A stretch of 64,000 bases of DNA from Aerobium sp039839275 (GTDB taxonomy: Bacteria; Pseudomonadota; Alphaproteobacteria; Rhizobiales; Rhizobiaceae). The notes under the pieces were generated by a model that was not told where the DNA came from, searched no databases, and saw nothing but the letters and a program-made list of their open reading frames with translations. Both the position numbers and the translations under genes were made by a program. The stretch is taken from NCBI RefSeq assembly GCF_039839275.1, contig NZ_JBDOQP010000001.1:124001-188000 (forward strand), in the 5' to 3' direction. Shown here in pieces: positions 34,716 to 44,130 of the stretch. Positions within the stretch are counted from its first letter, which is position 1; the number at the start of each line of letters is the position of its first letter.

Positions 34716-36170
34716 ATGGGTAAGGTAACAGGTTTTCTCGAGATCGACCGGCAGGTCCAAAAGTACCAGCCTGCATCCGATCGTATCCGGCATTTCAGGG
34801 AATTCACCCTGCCGATGTCGGATCACGAAGTGCAGAAGCAGGCGGCACGCTGCATGGATTGCGGCATCCCCTACTGCCATGGGCCGACGGGCTGCCCGGT
34901 GCATAACCAGATTCCGGACTGGAACGACCTCGTCTACAATGGCGATTGGGACAACGCGATCCGCAATCTCCATTCAACCAACAACTTCCCTGAATGGACC
35001 GGCCGCATCTGCCCCGCCCCTTGCGAGGAAGCATGCACGCTGAACCTCGAGGACATTCCCGTCGCGATCAAGACGGTGGAGCAGGCAATCGCCGACAAGG
35101 CGTACGAGACCGGCTATGTCCGGCCGATGCCCGCGGCCGTCACCACCGACAAGAAGATCGCCGTGATCGGTTCCGGCCCTGCCGGCATGGCTGCCGCACA
35201 GCAGCTCGGCCGCGCCGGCCACCAGGTCCATGTCTACGAGCGCGAATCCAAGCCTGGCGGGCTGATGCGCTACGGCATACCCGACTTCAAGATCGAGAAG
35301 CACTACATCGACGCGCGCGTGAAGCAGATGGAAGGCGAGGGCGTCACTTTCTTCTGCGGCGTCAATGTCGGTGTCGACAAGCCCGTCGCCGAGTTGCTTG
35401 GGGAGTATGACGCGGTTCTTTATTGCGGCGGCTCCGAGACGCCGCGCCCGGCGGGTATTCCGGGCGTCGAGTTTGCGGGCGTGCACGACGCCATGCCCTA
35501 TCTGGTCCAGCAGAACCGCCGCGTCGGTGGCGAGGACATCCAGTCCGTCGCATGGGCTTCCGAAGCGATCCTGGCCGGTGGCAAGCATGTCGTGGTCGTC
35601 GGCGGCGGCGACACGGCGTCTGACTGCGTGGGAACGGCATTCAGGCAGGGCGCGGTGCGCGTGACGCAGCTCGACATCCGCCCGCAGCCGCCGGAAAAGG
35701 AAGACAAGCTGACGGTATGGCCCTATTGGGCAACGAAGATGCGTACCTCGTCGTCGCAGGCGGAAGGCGCGGAGCGCGAATTCCAGGTCGCCACGCTGGA
35801 ATTCATCGGTGAGGATGGAGTCCTGACCGGCGTCAAGTGTTGCGAGGTCGACGATAGGCGCAAGCCCATCGCCGGCACCGAATTCATCATCCGCGCGGAT
35901 CTCGCCTTCATCGCCATTGGCTTTGCCGGGCCGATCTCCGATGGCGTCACCAAGGAGCTCGACGGCAAGCTGCAGCTCAACGTGGATTCCCGCCGTTCGA
36001 CCAACGTCGTCGCCGACGATCGCGACTACAAGACGAACATGGACAAGCTGTTCGCCGCCGGCGACGTGCGGCGCGGCCAGTCGCTGGTCGTCTGGGCGAT
36101 CCGCGAAGGCCGCCAGGCCGCTCATGCGATCGACAAGTTCCTGATGGGATCGACGGTACTGCCGCGCTGA
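34716..36170 (+). CDS. gltD: Glutamate synthase small subunit
   Basis: A 484-residue FAD-dependent NADPH oxidoreductase. ATG 34716 has GGAGG five bases upstream, 66 bp after gltB. Two 4Fe-4S cysteine clusters sit near the N-terminus (CMDCGIPYCHGPTGCP and CPAPCEEAC). An FAD motif (VIGSGPAGMAAAQQLGRAG) and an NADPH motif (VVVGGGDTASDC) follow. It passes electrons from NADPH to GltB. It converges with the DUF459 gene; a 7-bp inverted repeat (GGCCGTG/CACGGCC, 36189-36213) lies between the stops but lacks a T-run. Confidence 0.97.
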   Translation: MGKVTGFLEIDRQVQKYQPASDRIRHFREFTLPMSDHEVQKQAARCMDCGIPYCHGPTGCPVHNQIPDWNDLVYNGDWDNAIRNLHSTNNFPEWTGRICPAPCEEACTLNLEDIPVAIKTVEQAIADKAYETGYVRPMPAAVTTDKKIAVIGSGPAGMAAAQQLGRAGHQVHVYERESKPGGLMRYGIPDFKIEKHYIDARVKQMEGEGVTFFCGVNVGVDKPVAELLGEYDAVLYCGGSETPRPAGIPGVEFAGVHDAMPYLVQQNRRVGGEDIQSVAWASEAILAGGKHVVVVGGGDTASDCVGTAFRQGAVRVTQLDIRPQPPEKEDKLTVWPYWATKMRTSSSQAEGAEREFQVATLEFIGEDGVLTGVKCCEVDDRRKPIAGTEFIIRADLAFIAIGFAGPISDGVTKELDGKLQLNVDSRRSTNVVADDRDYKTNMDKLFAAGDVRRGQSLVVWAIREGRQAAHAIDKFLMGSTVLPR

Positions 36171-36197
36171 ACGAACCGGTTGGACTTTGGCCGTGCG

Positions 36198-37406
36198 CTA
36201 CGGCGTCACGGCCGTCGTCGTTTCTGGGCTCGGCTGCGGTGGACGTCCGACCACGAAGTCGTCGGCCCGACCTGGCCGGGCTTCGGGTGCGATGCCGTCA
36301 TGTGTAAGCCGTTCCGCGGCGGTCTTCGCCTTGCCGCTCGTCGGCGTGGTGACCGCACCGAGCAGCCCGGATGATCCGCCGCCGAGGTCCTCTATGGCGA
36401 TCGGGAGCGTACGGTCGATCTCGACCGGCTCGCCGTCCAATGGGACAATGCCGTTGAGCATGTCAGGCCCGATGCCAATCGCGCCGGGTTCCTGCGGGTC
36501 GATGTCGAGCAGGCGATCGAGCGGCTTTTCGACATAGAATGCGATCTTTCGCCGGCCCTGCCGCGTGACATTGATGCCGTCGCTGGCGCGTAATTGTGCC
36601 GGCTGACCGTTCATGTCCGGTCCATTGGCCACGAAGGCCCCGGTCTCGTCGACGAAGCCTTCCCAGACGTCGACATATTCACCCCCCGCATCGGTCACGA
36701 TACGGCGGTACACATCGTTGAAGGCGATCATGTCCGAGGACATGGCGCCGGGACGGAAGGGCAGGTTTCCGACCCAGATCAGCGGCAGGGACTTGTCGCG
36801 GATGACCTTTGCAAGTGCGGTCGCGCGGCGCTCGTATTCCTTGAGCCACGCTTCGGAAAGCGGCTGTTCGCGATTGCCGTCAACCAGCATCTGCTGGCGA
36901 TCGTTGGAGCCGATCATCACGACGACGATGTCGGGGCTCTCGGATTCGAGCACGGACCCGATGTTGCCGGGCCAGTCATAGTGGTCGTCACGCACGAGCC
37001 CCGACGATCCGTTGGCGCTGTCCACCACGATCACGTCCTGCTCCTCGGCAAAGGCTTCGGCCAGTCCATCTGCCAATCCGCTGGCCATGAAGTCGCCCAC
37101 AACGAGCACGCGCTTGGCGTCTTCCGCCTTTTCCACCTTGGGTGCCGGGGGTGGGCTCGGCGTCGTCGATTGCGACCGTCGCACGGGTGCGGGTTCACGG
37201 CGCGGCGTTGCCTGCGGCGCGACGCGGTCCTGCCGGTCCCGGCGCTGGAACAGGAAGCGCAAAATCCCGCCTCCAGAGCGCTCGCCGGCCTGCTGAGCAT
37301 GGGCAATGCCGACAAAGCCGCCGCCAGCGGGCGCCGCCATCGCCAGGGCAAGGGCGATGAACAGGAACCGCAGAATGCGGCTGGATGCGGGAATAAATGC
37401 GCTCAT
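36198..37406 (-). CDS. SGNH/DUF459 family envelope protein
   Basis: About 402 residues from MSAFIPASSR (37406); an alternative start lies at 37427. A signal peptide or anchor (ILRFLFIALALAMAAPAGG) precedes a basic, proline-rich linker and then a DUF459 SGNH-hydrolase domain (LVVGDFMASGLADG, VVVMIGSNDRQ, SDGINVTRQGRRKIAFYVE). In SGNH esterases the last block is D-x-x-H; here the His position reads Asn (D-G-I-N), so esterase activity is doubtful. It lies 43 bp downstream of the transglycosylase and is probably co-transcribed, which suggests a role in the cell envelope. Confidence 0.82.
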   Translation of the reverse strand: MSAFIPASSRILRFLFIALALAMAAPAGGGFVGIAHAQQAGERSGGGILRFLFQRRDRQDRVAPQATPRREPAPVRRSQSTTPSPPPAPKVEKAEDAKRVLVVGDFMASGLADGLAEAFAEEQDVIVVDSANGSSGLVRDDHYDWPGNIGSVLESESPDIVVVMIGSNDRQQMLVDGNREQPLSEAWLKEYERRATALAKVIRDKSLPLIWVGNLPFRPGAMSSDMIAFNDVYRRIVTDAGGEYVDVWEGFVDETGAFVANGPDMNGQPAQLRASDGINVTRQGRRKIAFYVEKPLDRLLDIDPQEPGAIGIGPDMLNGIVPLDGEPVEIDRTLPIAIEDLGGGSSGLLGAVTTPTSGKAKTAAERLTHDGIAPEARPGRADDFVVGRPPQPSPETTTAVTP

Positions 37407-37449
37407 GCGACGTCCAGTTCGTGCCATGACGCCGCGGCGAGGGCGACGT

Positions 37450-38676
37450 CTACCGGTCTCTCAGGCGCGACAGCAACTCCTTGCTCGGATGCCCGTCCTG
37501 AGACATTCCCATCTGGCTTTGTATCGCCTTGATGGCGTCGCGTGAAGCGGGGCCGATGCGACCGTCGATCTCGCCGCTGTAGTAACCATTGGCGCTCAGA
37601 TGCTTCTGGAGCTCCTGGGTTTCCGAGAAGGAAAGCCGGGTGAACGGCCGGTTCCAGTCACGGCTAAGCGGTCCATAGCCCGCGATCTGGTCGGCAAGAA
37701 GGCCGACGGCGAGCGCGTAGCGGTCCGAGTTGTTGTAGCGCTTCAGGACATTGTAGTTGTGCAGGACCAGGAAAGCTGGCCCCTCACGGCCTTCGAGCAC
37801 TTTCAGCTCGGCCTGGTCGCCGGGACGCGGATAGGCCTGTCCATTCGCCCGCACGACGCCGATTGCCTGCCATTGCGCGAGAGACAGGCGTCCGGCAGGG
37901 AATTTCCGCCCCTGAGGCAGCACCACTTCGTAGCCCCATGCATGGCCCGGCCTCCAGCCATTGTCGCGCAGCAGGTTTGCCGCCGAGCCGAGCGCGTCGG
38001 GAATCGAGTTCCAGACATCGCGCTTGCCGTTGCCGTCGAGGTCGACCGCCCAGGCCTGGTAGCTGGTCGGAATGAACTGAGTGTGGCCCATGGCGCCGGC
38101 CCACGAACCGGTGAGATGACTGGCGTCTATGTCGCCGGTCTGCAGGATCTTGAGCGCGGCGATCAGTTGCTGGCGCCCAAACTTCTGGCGGCGCCTGTCC
38201 GCATAGGCGAGCGTCGACAAGGAGCGCACGATGCTGCGCATTATCCGGTCGTTCTTCAGAGCTTCGCCATAACGCGATTCGACGGACCAGATCGCCAGCA
38301 CGATATTCCGATCGACGCCGAAGCGTTGCTCGACCGCGTCGAGCGTGCGTCCATGCTGCCGCGCCATCGCGCGGCCATTGGACACGGATTCGTCGGTGAT
38401 CTGATTGTCGAAATACTGCCAGACGGGCGCATTGAATTCCGGCTGGTTGCTCGCCAGCTTCAACACTTCCGGATCGGGTGCGGTTATCCCCGCGAAGGCG
38501 GTGTCGAATGTCGATCGGCTGATGCCGCTATTTGCCGCCACACCCCTGAATTCACTGATCCAACGCTGGAACTGCGCGTCGGCGAAAGCCGGGCCAGCGG
38601 GCGTGGCGAGCGCGGCGGCAACCAGGGTGGCCTTCAGATACGCGGTCAAACGTCTTGATGATGCCCGAGCGGTCAT
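37450..38676 (-). CDS. Lytic murein transglycosylase (MltB/SLT_2 family) with PG-binding domain
   Basis: About 408 residues from ATG 38676, which has AAGGAGG upstream. A signal peptide (ends PAGPAFA-DA) precedes an SLT_2 catalytic domain with the catalytic Glu in AIWSVESRYGE and a GAMGHTQFIPTSYQ substrate-cleft motif. A C-terminal peptidoglycan-binding-1 domain of about 60 residues includes LSANGYYSGEIDGRIGPASRDAIKAIQ. It cleaves the MurNAc-GlcNAc bond to form 1,6-anhydroMurNAc in the periplasm. It is a paralogue of the enzyme at 50813-52048. Confidence 0.92.
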   Translation of the reverse strand: MTARASSRRLTAYLKATLVAAALATPAGPAFADAQFQRWISEFRGVAANSGISRSTFDTAFAGITAPDPEVLKLASNQPEFNAPVWQYFDNQITDESVSNGRAMARQHGRTLDAVEQRFGVDRNIVLAIWSVESRYGEALKNDRIMRSIVRSLSTLAYADRRRQKFGRQQLIAALKILQTGDIDASHLTGSWAGAMGHTQFIPTSYQAWAVDLDGNGKRDVWNSIPDALGSAANLLRDNGWRPGHAWGYEVVLPQGRKFPAGRLSLAQWQAIGVVRANGQAYPRPGDQAELKVLEGREGPAFLVLHNYNVLKRYNNSDRYALAVGLLADQIAGYGPLSRDWNRPFTRLSFSETQELQKHLSANGYYSGEIDGRIGPASRDAIKAIQSQMGMSQDGHPSKELLSRLRDR

Positions 38677-38883
38677 GGATGCCTCCTTTTTGCTATCGCT
38701 TGAGGGAACCAATCATCGGCCACGGAAGTTAGGAAATGGTTTACCATATCACCCCTGACGATGCCTTCGGCTTGCTTGCAAAACTCCGAAATGTAACTGA
38801 TTTGATATGATGTTCATCAAAGGCGGCATACATATGTCGCGTACGCCATTTCACGCCTTCGAGAAACGGGACCATAGCACACG

Positions 38884-39765
38884 ATGAGAAAAGTGAGAAA
38901 GGCGGTGTTTCCTGTCGCTGGACTTGGAACACGCTTCCTGCCGGCAACCAAGGCCATTCCCAAGGAAATGCTGACCGTCGTCGACCGACCCGTCATCCAG
39001 TATGTGGTGGACGAGGCGCGCGAGGCAGGCATCGAGCACTTCATCTTCGTCACCGGGCGCAACAAGGCCGTGATCGAGGACCATTTCGACATCCAGTTCG
39101 AGCTCTACGACACGCTGGAGCAGCGCGGAAAGACCGACCAGCTAGAGATGCTGCGCACCATGCAGCCAGCGCCCGGCCAGACCAGCTTCACCCGCCAGCA
39201 GGAGCCGCTCGGGCTCGGACATGCGGTGTGGTGCGCGCGCGACCTCGTCGGCAACGAGCCGTTCGCGCTTCTCCTGCCGGACATGATCATGCAGTCGGAA
39301 GAGAGCTGCATGAAAGGCATGGTGGAACTGTATCGCCGCACCGGCAACAATGTCATCGGCGTACAGGAATGCGACCCCGATGAGGCCCACAAATACGGCA
39401 TCGTCGCCAAGGGTGCGGAACTGCATACCGGCTTCGAGATCACCGGAATGGTCGAGAAGCCCGCCAAGGGTACGGCACCGACGAACCTCTACATCAATGG
39501 CCGATACATCCTGCAGCCGGAGATTTTCCAGCTTCTGGAGAACCAGGAACGGGGGGCGGGCGGCGAAATCCAGCTCACCGACGCGATGCTGCGGCTGGGC
39601 AAGGAGCAGACCCTTTTCGGCTATCACTACCGTGGCAACACCTACGACTGCGGGTCACCGGAAGGGTTCATCGAAGCCAACCTTGCCTTCGCGCTGCAGA
39701 AGCCCGAACTGCGCGAAGTGGTGGAGGGATTGATCGGGAAGGCGCTGGGCAGGCCGCGCGACTAG
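38884..39765 (+). CDS. galU: UTP--glucose-1-phosphate uridylyltransferase
   Basis: A 293-residue nucleotidyltransferase. The N-terminal VFPVAGLGTRFLPATKAIPK signature binds the nucleotide, and VDRPVIQYVVDEA, EKPAKGT and GGEIQLTDA are standard GalU blocks. It makes UDP-glucose for exopolysaccharide, glucan and LPS synthesis. The start lacks a clear ribosome binding site. It is divergent from the transglycosylase and converges with the outer-membrane barrel gene. Confidence 0.96.
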   Translation: MRKVRKAVFPVAGLGTRFLPATKAIPKEMLTVVDRPVIQYVVDEAREAGIEHFIFVTGRNKAVIEDHFDIQFELYDTLEQRGKTDQLEMLRTMQPAPGQTSFTRQQEPLGLGHAVWCARDLVGNEPFALLLPDMIMQSEESCMKGMVELYRRTGNNVIGVQECDPDEAHKYGIVAKGAELHTGFEITGMVEKPAKGTAPTNLYINGRYILQPEIFQLLENQERGAGGEIQLTDAMLRLGKEQTLFGYHYRGNTYDCGSPEGFIEANLAFALQKPELREVVEGLIGKALGRPRD

Positions 39766-39779
39766 GCCGCGGCCGGAGA

Positions 39780-41351
39780 TCATCGCTGTAGCGTCATGCC
39801 GAGATAGATGCTGGTCGCGTCGTAGTCGCGATCAGCGAGTGAACTGCGCTGGATTTCGTGTCTTGCACGCGCGGTGACGCCGGCATAACGGTTCAGCCAC
39901 CACGTCAGGCTGGCCTCGCCGCGCAGGATCATCTCGTTCTCGCTGGAGCCCGCATAGTCGCGCCAGTCGAGGCCGATCAGCGCGCGCCCCGTCAGGTTGG
40001 CGCGCATCTCCCGTGTCACTGCCAGGCTTCCCGCGTAGAGCAGCGATCCGCTGGAGTCGGACTGCGAGGTGCTTTCGACCGTCGTCGTGCCGTTCAGTTC
40101 GACGACCGTGCCGCGCAGCGGCGACCACGTCACGTTGGCAGCGATCGTCGGCGCGGAAATGGCATCGAGCCGCTCGTCGTCCGGCCGCTCGGTGAGCCAG
40201 CCGGCGGAAAACTCGCCGGTCAGTTTTTCTCCCAGGTCGAGTTCCAATCCGGCGCGCAACGCATAGCGATCCGCCGAGCGGGCATAGCCCAGCGCGTCCA
40301 CCTCCTCGTCGTAGAGGCGCCGGCCGATCTCGCCTTCGACGAAGGGACGCAGCGCCGGCGATATCTCGTAGCCGGCACGCAATGCAACCGTGGCCAAGGT
40401 GGTGTTGCGACCGTCCTGAGACAGGATGCTGCCATCGGAAAGTTCGGCGTCGCCGTAAAGGTCGCGCTCGACGTCTCCCGTCACGCCAAGGCGCAGCCGA
40501 CCGATATCGCGTGCGATGCCGGCGGAGCCGGTCAATGTCTGGCGCAGCGGGCGTGACGCCACGCCTTCGATCGTAACTGGCGAGGAGGCCGACTCCGGAC
40601 GGGCGCGATACCCAAGTCCGGCCTGTGCCTCGAACCCGGCGCCGAGATCGAGCAGCAGATCGGCGTTTGCGCCGCCCTCCAGTTCCTCGATTTCCTCGCC
40701 GGAGATCGTCTTGCGGAAGGTGCCATCCGCCTGGATCGAAAGACTGTGCCGCGACCAGTCCGAAATCGCGTTGAGCCGCAATCCGGTCTCCGAAAGCAGC
40801 GCCTCGCTGCCGCCGGGCGCCGCCGACGCGTTGGACGTCCAGGTCATGCCTTGCTCGAGCGTCGGCGTCAGCAGGAAACTGCCGGCGCGGATGCCGAGCG
40901 GAGCATAGGGATTCTCCTCCCGCTGGCGGCCGAGTCCCTCGATGGCGCCGGTGCGCACATTGTCGCGCCGGGCGCGGGTGTTGCGATCCTCGTCAAGGGA
41001 ATCAAGCGTCGAAGCGGGTTCGTTGGCAGCCTCGGTGACGTCCACCTCTTCTGCGTCTTCGATGGAGGGGGAGGCCGGCTCTTCCGTATCGCTTTCGACG
41101 GTTGAGCCTATCGGCTCGTCCGGTTCATCCAGTTCGGAGACCGGCTCGGCTTGCACCGTGGGCTCCGGGCGATAGCGGACACGTTCGCCGGAACGATCAT
41201 CAATGTCATCTTCTTCCGCGACCGGGCCACGCAGTTCGCCAATCTGCTGGGCGCCGGCGATACCGCCGACCAGCAGCAGGCATGCCGCCGAGCAGGCGAG
41301 CAGCCTTGCGCGTCGTGTGGACAGTCGGTGATGCGGCAGGATTGATGCCAT
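39780..41351 (-). CDS. Outer-membrane beta-barrel protein with acidic N-terminal region
   Basis: A 523-residue protein with a signal peptide (LLACSAACLLLVGGIAGAQQ) and an acidic, proline-rich stretch from about residue 45 to 120 that looks disordered. About 380 residues of alternating beta-strands follow (for example YALRAGLELDLGEKLTGEFSAGW) and end in LGMTLQR. The pattern matches BBP2-type outer-membrane proteins linked to exopolysaccharide loci in rhizobia. Its place between galU and kdsD, genes for surface polysaccharide precursors, suits a role in polysaccharide export or envelope structure. No substrate can be inferred. Confidence 0.8.
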   Translation of the reverse strand: MASILPHHRLSTRRARLLACSAACLLLVGGIAGAQQIGELRGPVAEEDDIDDRSGERVRYRPEPTVQAEPVSELDEPDEPIGSTVESDTEEPASPSIEDAEEVDVTEAANEPASTLDSLDEDRNTRARRDNVRTGAIEGLGRQREENPYAPLGIRAGSFLLTPTLEQGMTWTSNASAAPGGSEALLSETGLRLNAISDWSRHSLSIQADGTFRKTISGEEIEELEGGANADLLLDLGAGFEAQAGLGYRARPESASSPVTIEGVASRPLRQTLTGSAGIARDIGRLRLGVTGDVERDLYGDAELSDGSILSQDGRNTTLATVALRAGYEISPALRPFVEGEIGRRLYDEEVDALGYARSADRYALRAGLELDLGEKLTGEFSAGWLTERPDDERLDAISAPTIAANVTWSPLRGTVVELNGTTTVESTSQSDSSGSLLYAGSLAVTREMRANLTGRALIGLDWRDYAGSSENEMILRGEASLTWWLNRYAGVTARARHEIQRSSLADRDYDATSIYLGMTLQR

Positions 41352-41498
41352 CGTGGCCCGGAATGGTGAGGCGCGGAATGCGCGAAACTTTACCGAACCG
41401 TAAATCGCCTTGGTTAATGGAAGGTTGATCGCTATCCGCTATTCGGCAAAGCTGAAACAGCGTTGGACAGTGCGCATGGGAAGCGCTATCGGCATGCC

Positions 41499-42497
41499 AT
41501 GCTGAGAAAGACCCTTACAGGCCCCGTCGACAGGGGTACGGCCACCGCCTCCGCGCTGCGAACGGTCGCCACCGAGTTGAACGGGCTGGCCGCGCTTTCC
41601 GCGGTACTCGAGAACGGGCTGGCGGAGCCGTTCGCCAAGGCGGTGGACCTGATCGGTGCGATATCCGGCCGGGTGATCGTCACGGGCGTCGGCAAGAGCG
41701 GCCATATCGGCTCGAAGATCGCGGCCACCCTGGCATCGACGGGTACGCCTGCGTTTTTCGTCCATCCGGCTGAGGCCAATCACGGCGACCTGGGCATGAT
41801 CGCGCAGGACGATGCCATCATCGCGCTGTCATGGTCGGGCGAGACGGCGGAGTTGAAAGGCATCGTCGCCTATGCGCGCCGGTTCGCCATTCCGCTTATC
41901 GCGGTCACCGCCGGTCTGGATTCGGCGCTTGCGCGCGAGGCAAGCGTCGTGATCGCCCTGCCCAGGGTCGCTGAAGCGTGCCCGCACGGCCTCGCGCCGA
42001 CAACGTCTGCATTGCTCCAGCTCGTCGTCGGCGATGCGCTGGCGGTGGCGCTGCTGGAGGCGCGGGGCTTTACGCCGGACCATTTTCGCACCTTCCATCC
42101 CGGTGGCAAGCTCGGCGCGAGCTTGGTCAAGGTGGGCGAGATCATGCACACCGGCGACGAGATGCCTGTCGTGGGCAGTGGCACCCGGATGCGCGACGCG
42201 ATCCTGGAGATTTCACGCAAGGGGTTCGGTTGCGTGGCGGTGCTGTCCGCCGACGGTCTGCTCGAGGGCATCATCACCGATGGTGATCTGCGTCGCCACA
42301 TGGATGGCGATCTCATGTCGCTGAGCGTCGACGACGTCATGACGCGGCAGCCGAAATGCGTTGAGCCGGATGAACTCGCCGGCGCCGTTCTGCAGATGGT
42401 CAACGCGTCGTCCATCACCACCGTGATGGTGGTCGAAGAGGGGCGTCCGGTCGGGCTCGTCCATCTGCACGACCTTCTGCGCATCGGCACGGCCTGA
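41499..42497 (+). CDS. kdsD: D-arabinose 5-phosphate isomerase (KpsF/GutQ family)
   Basis: About 332 residues from ATG 41499; the start is uncertain because the ribosome binding site is weak. A SIS domain (VIVTGVGKSGHIGSKIAAT, then LSWSGETAEL) is followed by FHPGGKLGASL and two CBS repeats (VGEIMHTGDEMPVV and VDDVMTRQPKCVEP). It converts ribulose-5-phosphate to arabinose-5-phosphate, the first step toward KDO. The next activation enzyme, KdsB, is encoded at 60694 in this window. Confidence 0.93.
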   Translation: MLRKTLTGPVDRGTATASALRTVATELNGLAALSAVLENGLAEPFAKAVDLIGAISGRVIVTGVGKSGHIGSKIAATLASTGTPAFFVHPAEANHGDLGMIAQDDAIIALSWSGETAELKGIVAYARRFAIPLIAVTAGLDSALAREASVVIALPRVAEACPHGLAPTTSALLQLVVGDALAVALLEARGFTPDHFRTFHPGGKLGASLVKVGEIMHTGDEMPVVGSGTRMRDAILEISRKGFGCVAVLSADGLLEGIITDGDLRRHMDGDLMSLSVDDVMTRQPKCVEPDELAGAVLQMVNASSITTVMVVEEGRPVGLVHLHDLLRIGTA

Positions 42498-42959
42498 CTA
42501 TTCGGCAGCCACCTTCAGGTCGCCGCCCGCCGCATCGATGACGCGGACTCGCGCGCCTGCGGGAAGGTCAGGACCCGTCACCCGCCACAAGGTGTCGCCC
42601 AGCCGGATGCGGCCCTGGCCCTCCAGGATCGGCTCCTCCAGGACCGCCGTACGCCCCACCAATTGACGGGTGCGCTGGTTCAAAAGCGGCGTGTCGGTAT
42701 CGTCCGAGGTGTTGTTCGGGAAAAAGCGCCGCCCGACAAGTGCCGAGCCGACCGACAGCACCAGGAAGACCACGACCTGCGTCTGCCAGATCCAGAAACT
42801 CGTCTCCCAAAGCTGGAACGATAGCGTGCCGGTGAGAATCGCGGCGACGCCGAACCACAGGAAGAAGACGCCGGGCGCCAGTATCTCCAGTACCAAGAGC
42901 ACCGCGCCGAGAACCATCCAGCTCCACGGGCCAAGGTCTGACAGCCATTGCGAAAACAT
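42498..42959 (-). CDS. NfeD-like membrane protein
   Basis: A 153-residue protein from ATG 42959, with GAGGGAGG upstream. Two to three membrane segments (WMVLGAVLLVLEILAPGVFFLWFG, then a second hydrophobic block from about residue 50) are followed by a small OB-fold domain (LVGRTAVLEEPILEGQGRIRLGD). NfeD proteins pair with SPFH-domain proteins, and here the SPFH gene lies 25 bp upstream in the same direction. Together they probably organise membrane microdomains. Confidence 0.88.
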   Translation of the reverse strand: MFSQWLSDLGPWSWMVLGAVLLVLEILAPGVFFLWFGVAAILTGTLSFQLWETSFWIWQTQVVVFLVLSVGSALVGRRFFPNNTSDDTDTPLLNQRTRQLVGRTAVLEEPILEGQGRIRLGDTLWRVTGPDLPAGARVRVIDAAGGDLKVAAE

Positions 42960-42984
42960 GGTGGCCTCCCTCTCGGCTCGAGCC

Positions 42985-43950
42985 CTATCGTGCCTGATCG
43001 TCCGGCCCGACAACCGGAGGACGAGACGCCGGACGCGGGGATGCGGCGCGGTTCCTGGTGGCCTCTTCGCCGAAAACTTCCTTGACGATCGCGCCGATGC
43101 CGCCGAGCGAACCGATCAGCGACGACGCCTCGAGCGGCATCAGCACGATCTTGCTGTTGGGTGCAGAACCGATCGCGGCCATCGCCTCGGTGTATTTCTG
43201 CGCGACGAAATAGTTCAGCGCCTGCAGGTCTCCCTGCGAGATCGCTTCCGACACCATCTGGGTGGCGCGTGCTTCCGCTTCCGCCGCGCGTTCGCGTGCC
43301 TCTGCGTCCCGGAACGCCGCCTCCTTGCGGCCTTCAGCTTCAAGGATCTGGGCCTGCTTGCGGCCTTCGGCCTCAAGAATTTCGGCACGCCGGTTGCGCT
43401 CGGCCATCATCTGCCGGGCCATCGAATCGACCAGGTTCGTCGGCGGGTTGATATCCTTGATCTCGACGCGCGTCATCTTGATGCCCCACGGCTGCGCCGC
43501 CTGGTCGACGATCCGCATGAGTCGGTCGTTGATGGCGTCGCGATTCGACAGCAGTTCGTCGAGGTCCATCGAGCCCATGACGGAGCGGATGTTGGTCATC
43601 GTCAGGTTGAGGATGGCGTTTTCGAGCCCCGATACCTGATAGGCCGCCTCTGAGGCGCTCAGAACCTGGTAGAACGCGACACCGTCCACGGACACGAGGG
43701 CATTGTCCTTGGTGATGACTTCTTGGGTCGGGACGTCCAGCACCTGCTCCATCATGTTCATCTTCGCGCCGATCCGGTCGATGAATGGCACGATGATGTT
43801 GAGGCCGGGGGACAAGGTGCGCGTGTATCGCCCGAAACGTTCCACGGTGTAGTTGTGGCCCTGGGGGACGGTCTTGATACCTGCGAAGACGAGAAGCAGG
43901 ACGAGTATGACGAGAACGGGTAGGAAAATGTCGAAGCCGGTAAACGGCAT
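42985..43950 (-). CDS. SPFH/band-7 membrane protein (QmcA/stomatin-like)
   Basis: About 321 residues; the second of two adjacent ATGs (43950) has the better spacing from GGAGGG. An N-terminal membrane helix (DIFLPVLVILVLLLVFAGI) is followed by a band-7 domain (YTVERFGRYTRTLSPGLN, then RVEIKDINPP) and a charged alanine/glutamate-rich coiled coil from about residue 185 (AEGRKQAQILEAEGRKEAA). This is the QmcA-type arrangement, forming large membrane-bound oligomers. It is co-transcribed with the NfeD-like gene. Confidence 0.92.
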   Translation of the reverse strand: MPFTGFDIFLPVLVILVLLLVFAGIKTVPQGHNYTVERFGRYTRTLSPGLNIIVPFIDRIGAKMNMMEQVLDVPTQEVITKDNALVSVDGVAFYQVLSASEAAYQVSGLENAILNLTMTNIRSVMGSMDLDELLSNRDAINDRLMRIVDQAAQPWGIKMTRVEIKDINPPTNLVDSMARQMMAERNRRAEILEAEGRKQAQILEAEGRKEAAFRDAEARERAAEAEARATQMVSEAISQGDLQALNYFVAQKYTEAMAAIGSAPNSKIVLMPLEASSLIGSLGGIGAIVKEVFGEEATRNRAASPRPASRPPVVGPDDQAR

Positions 43951-44130
43951 CATGCCCTCCAATGCGTTTGTGATCCGAAGGCAAGATGGCCTGCCCGCTG
44001 GTCGCGACGCGCGCCCCACCCAGACTTAAGCGGGTTTGTGCCGCGTTACAATCACCGCGCTGCGGTTCCGCCCGGCTGTTGCCACGATCGTGGGCGATTG
44101 AACCATGCGAATCAAGCATGGGGCACCAAT

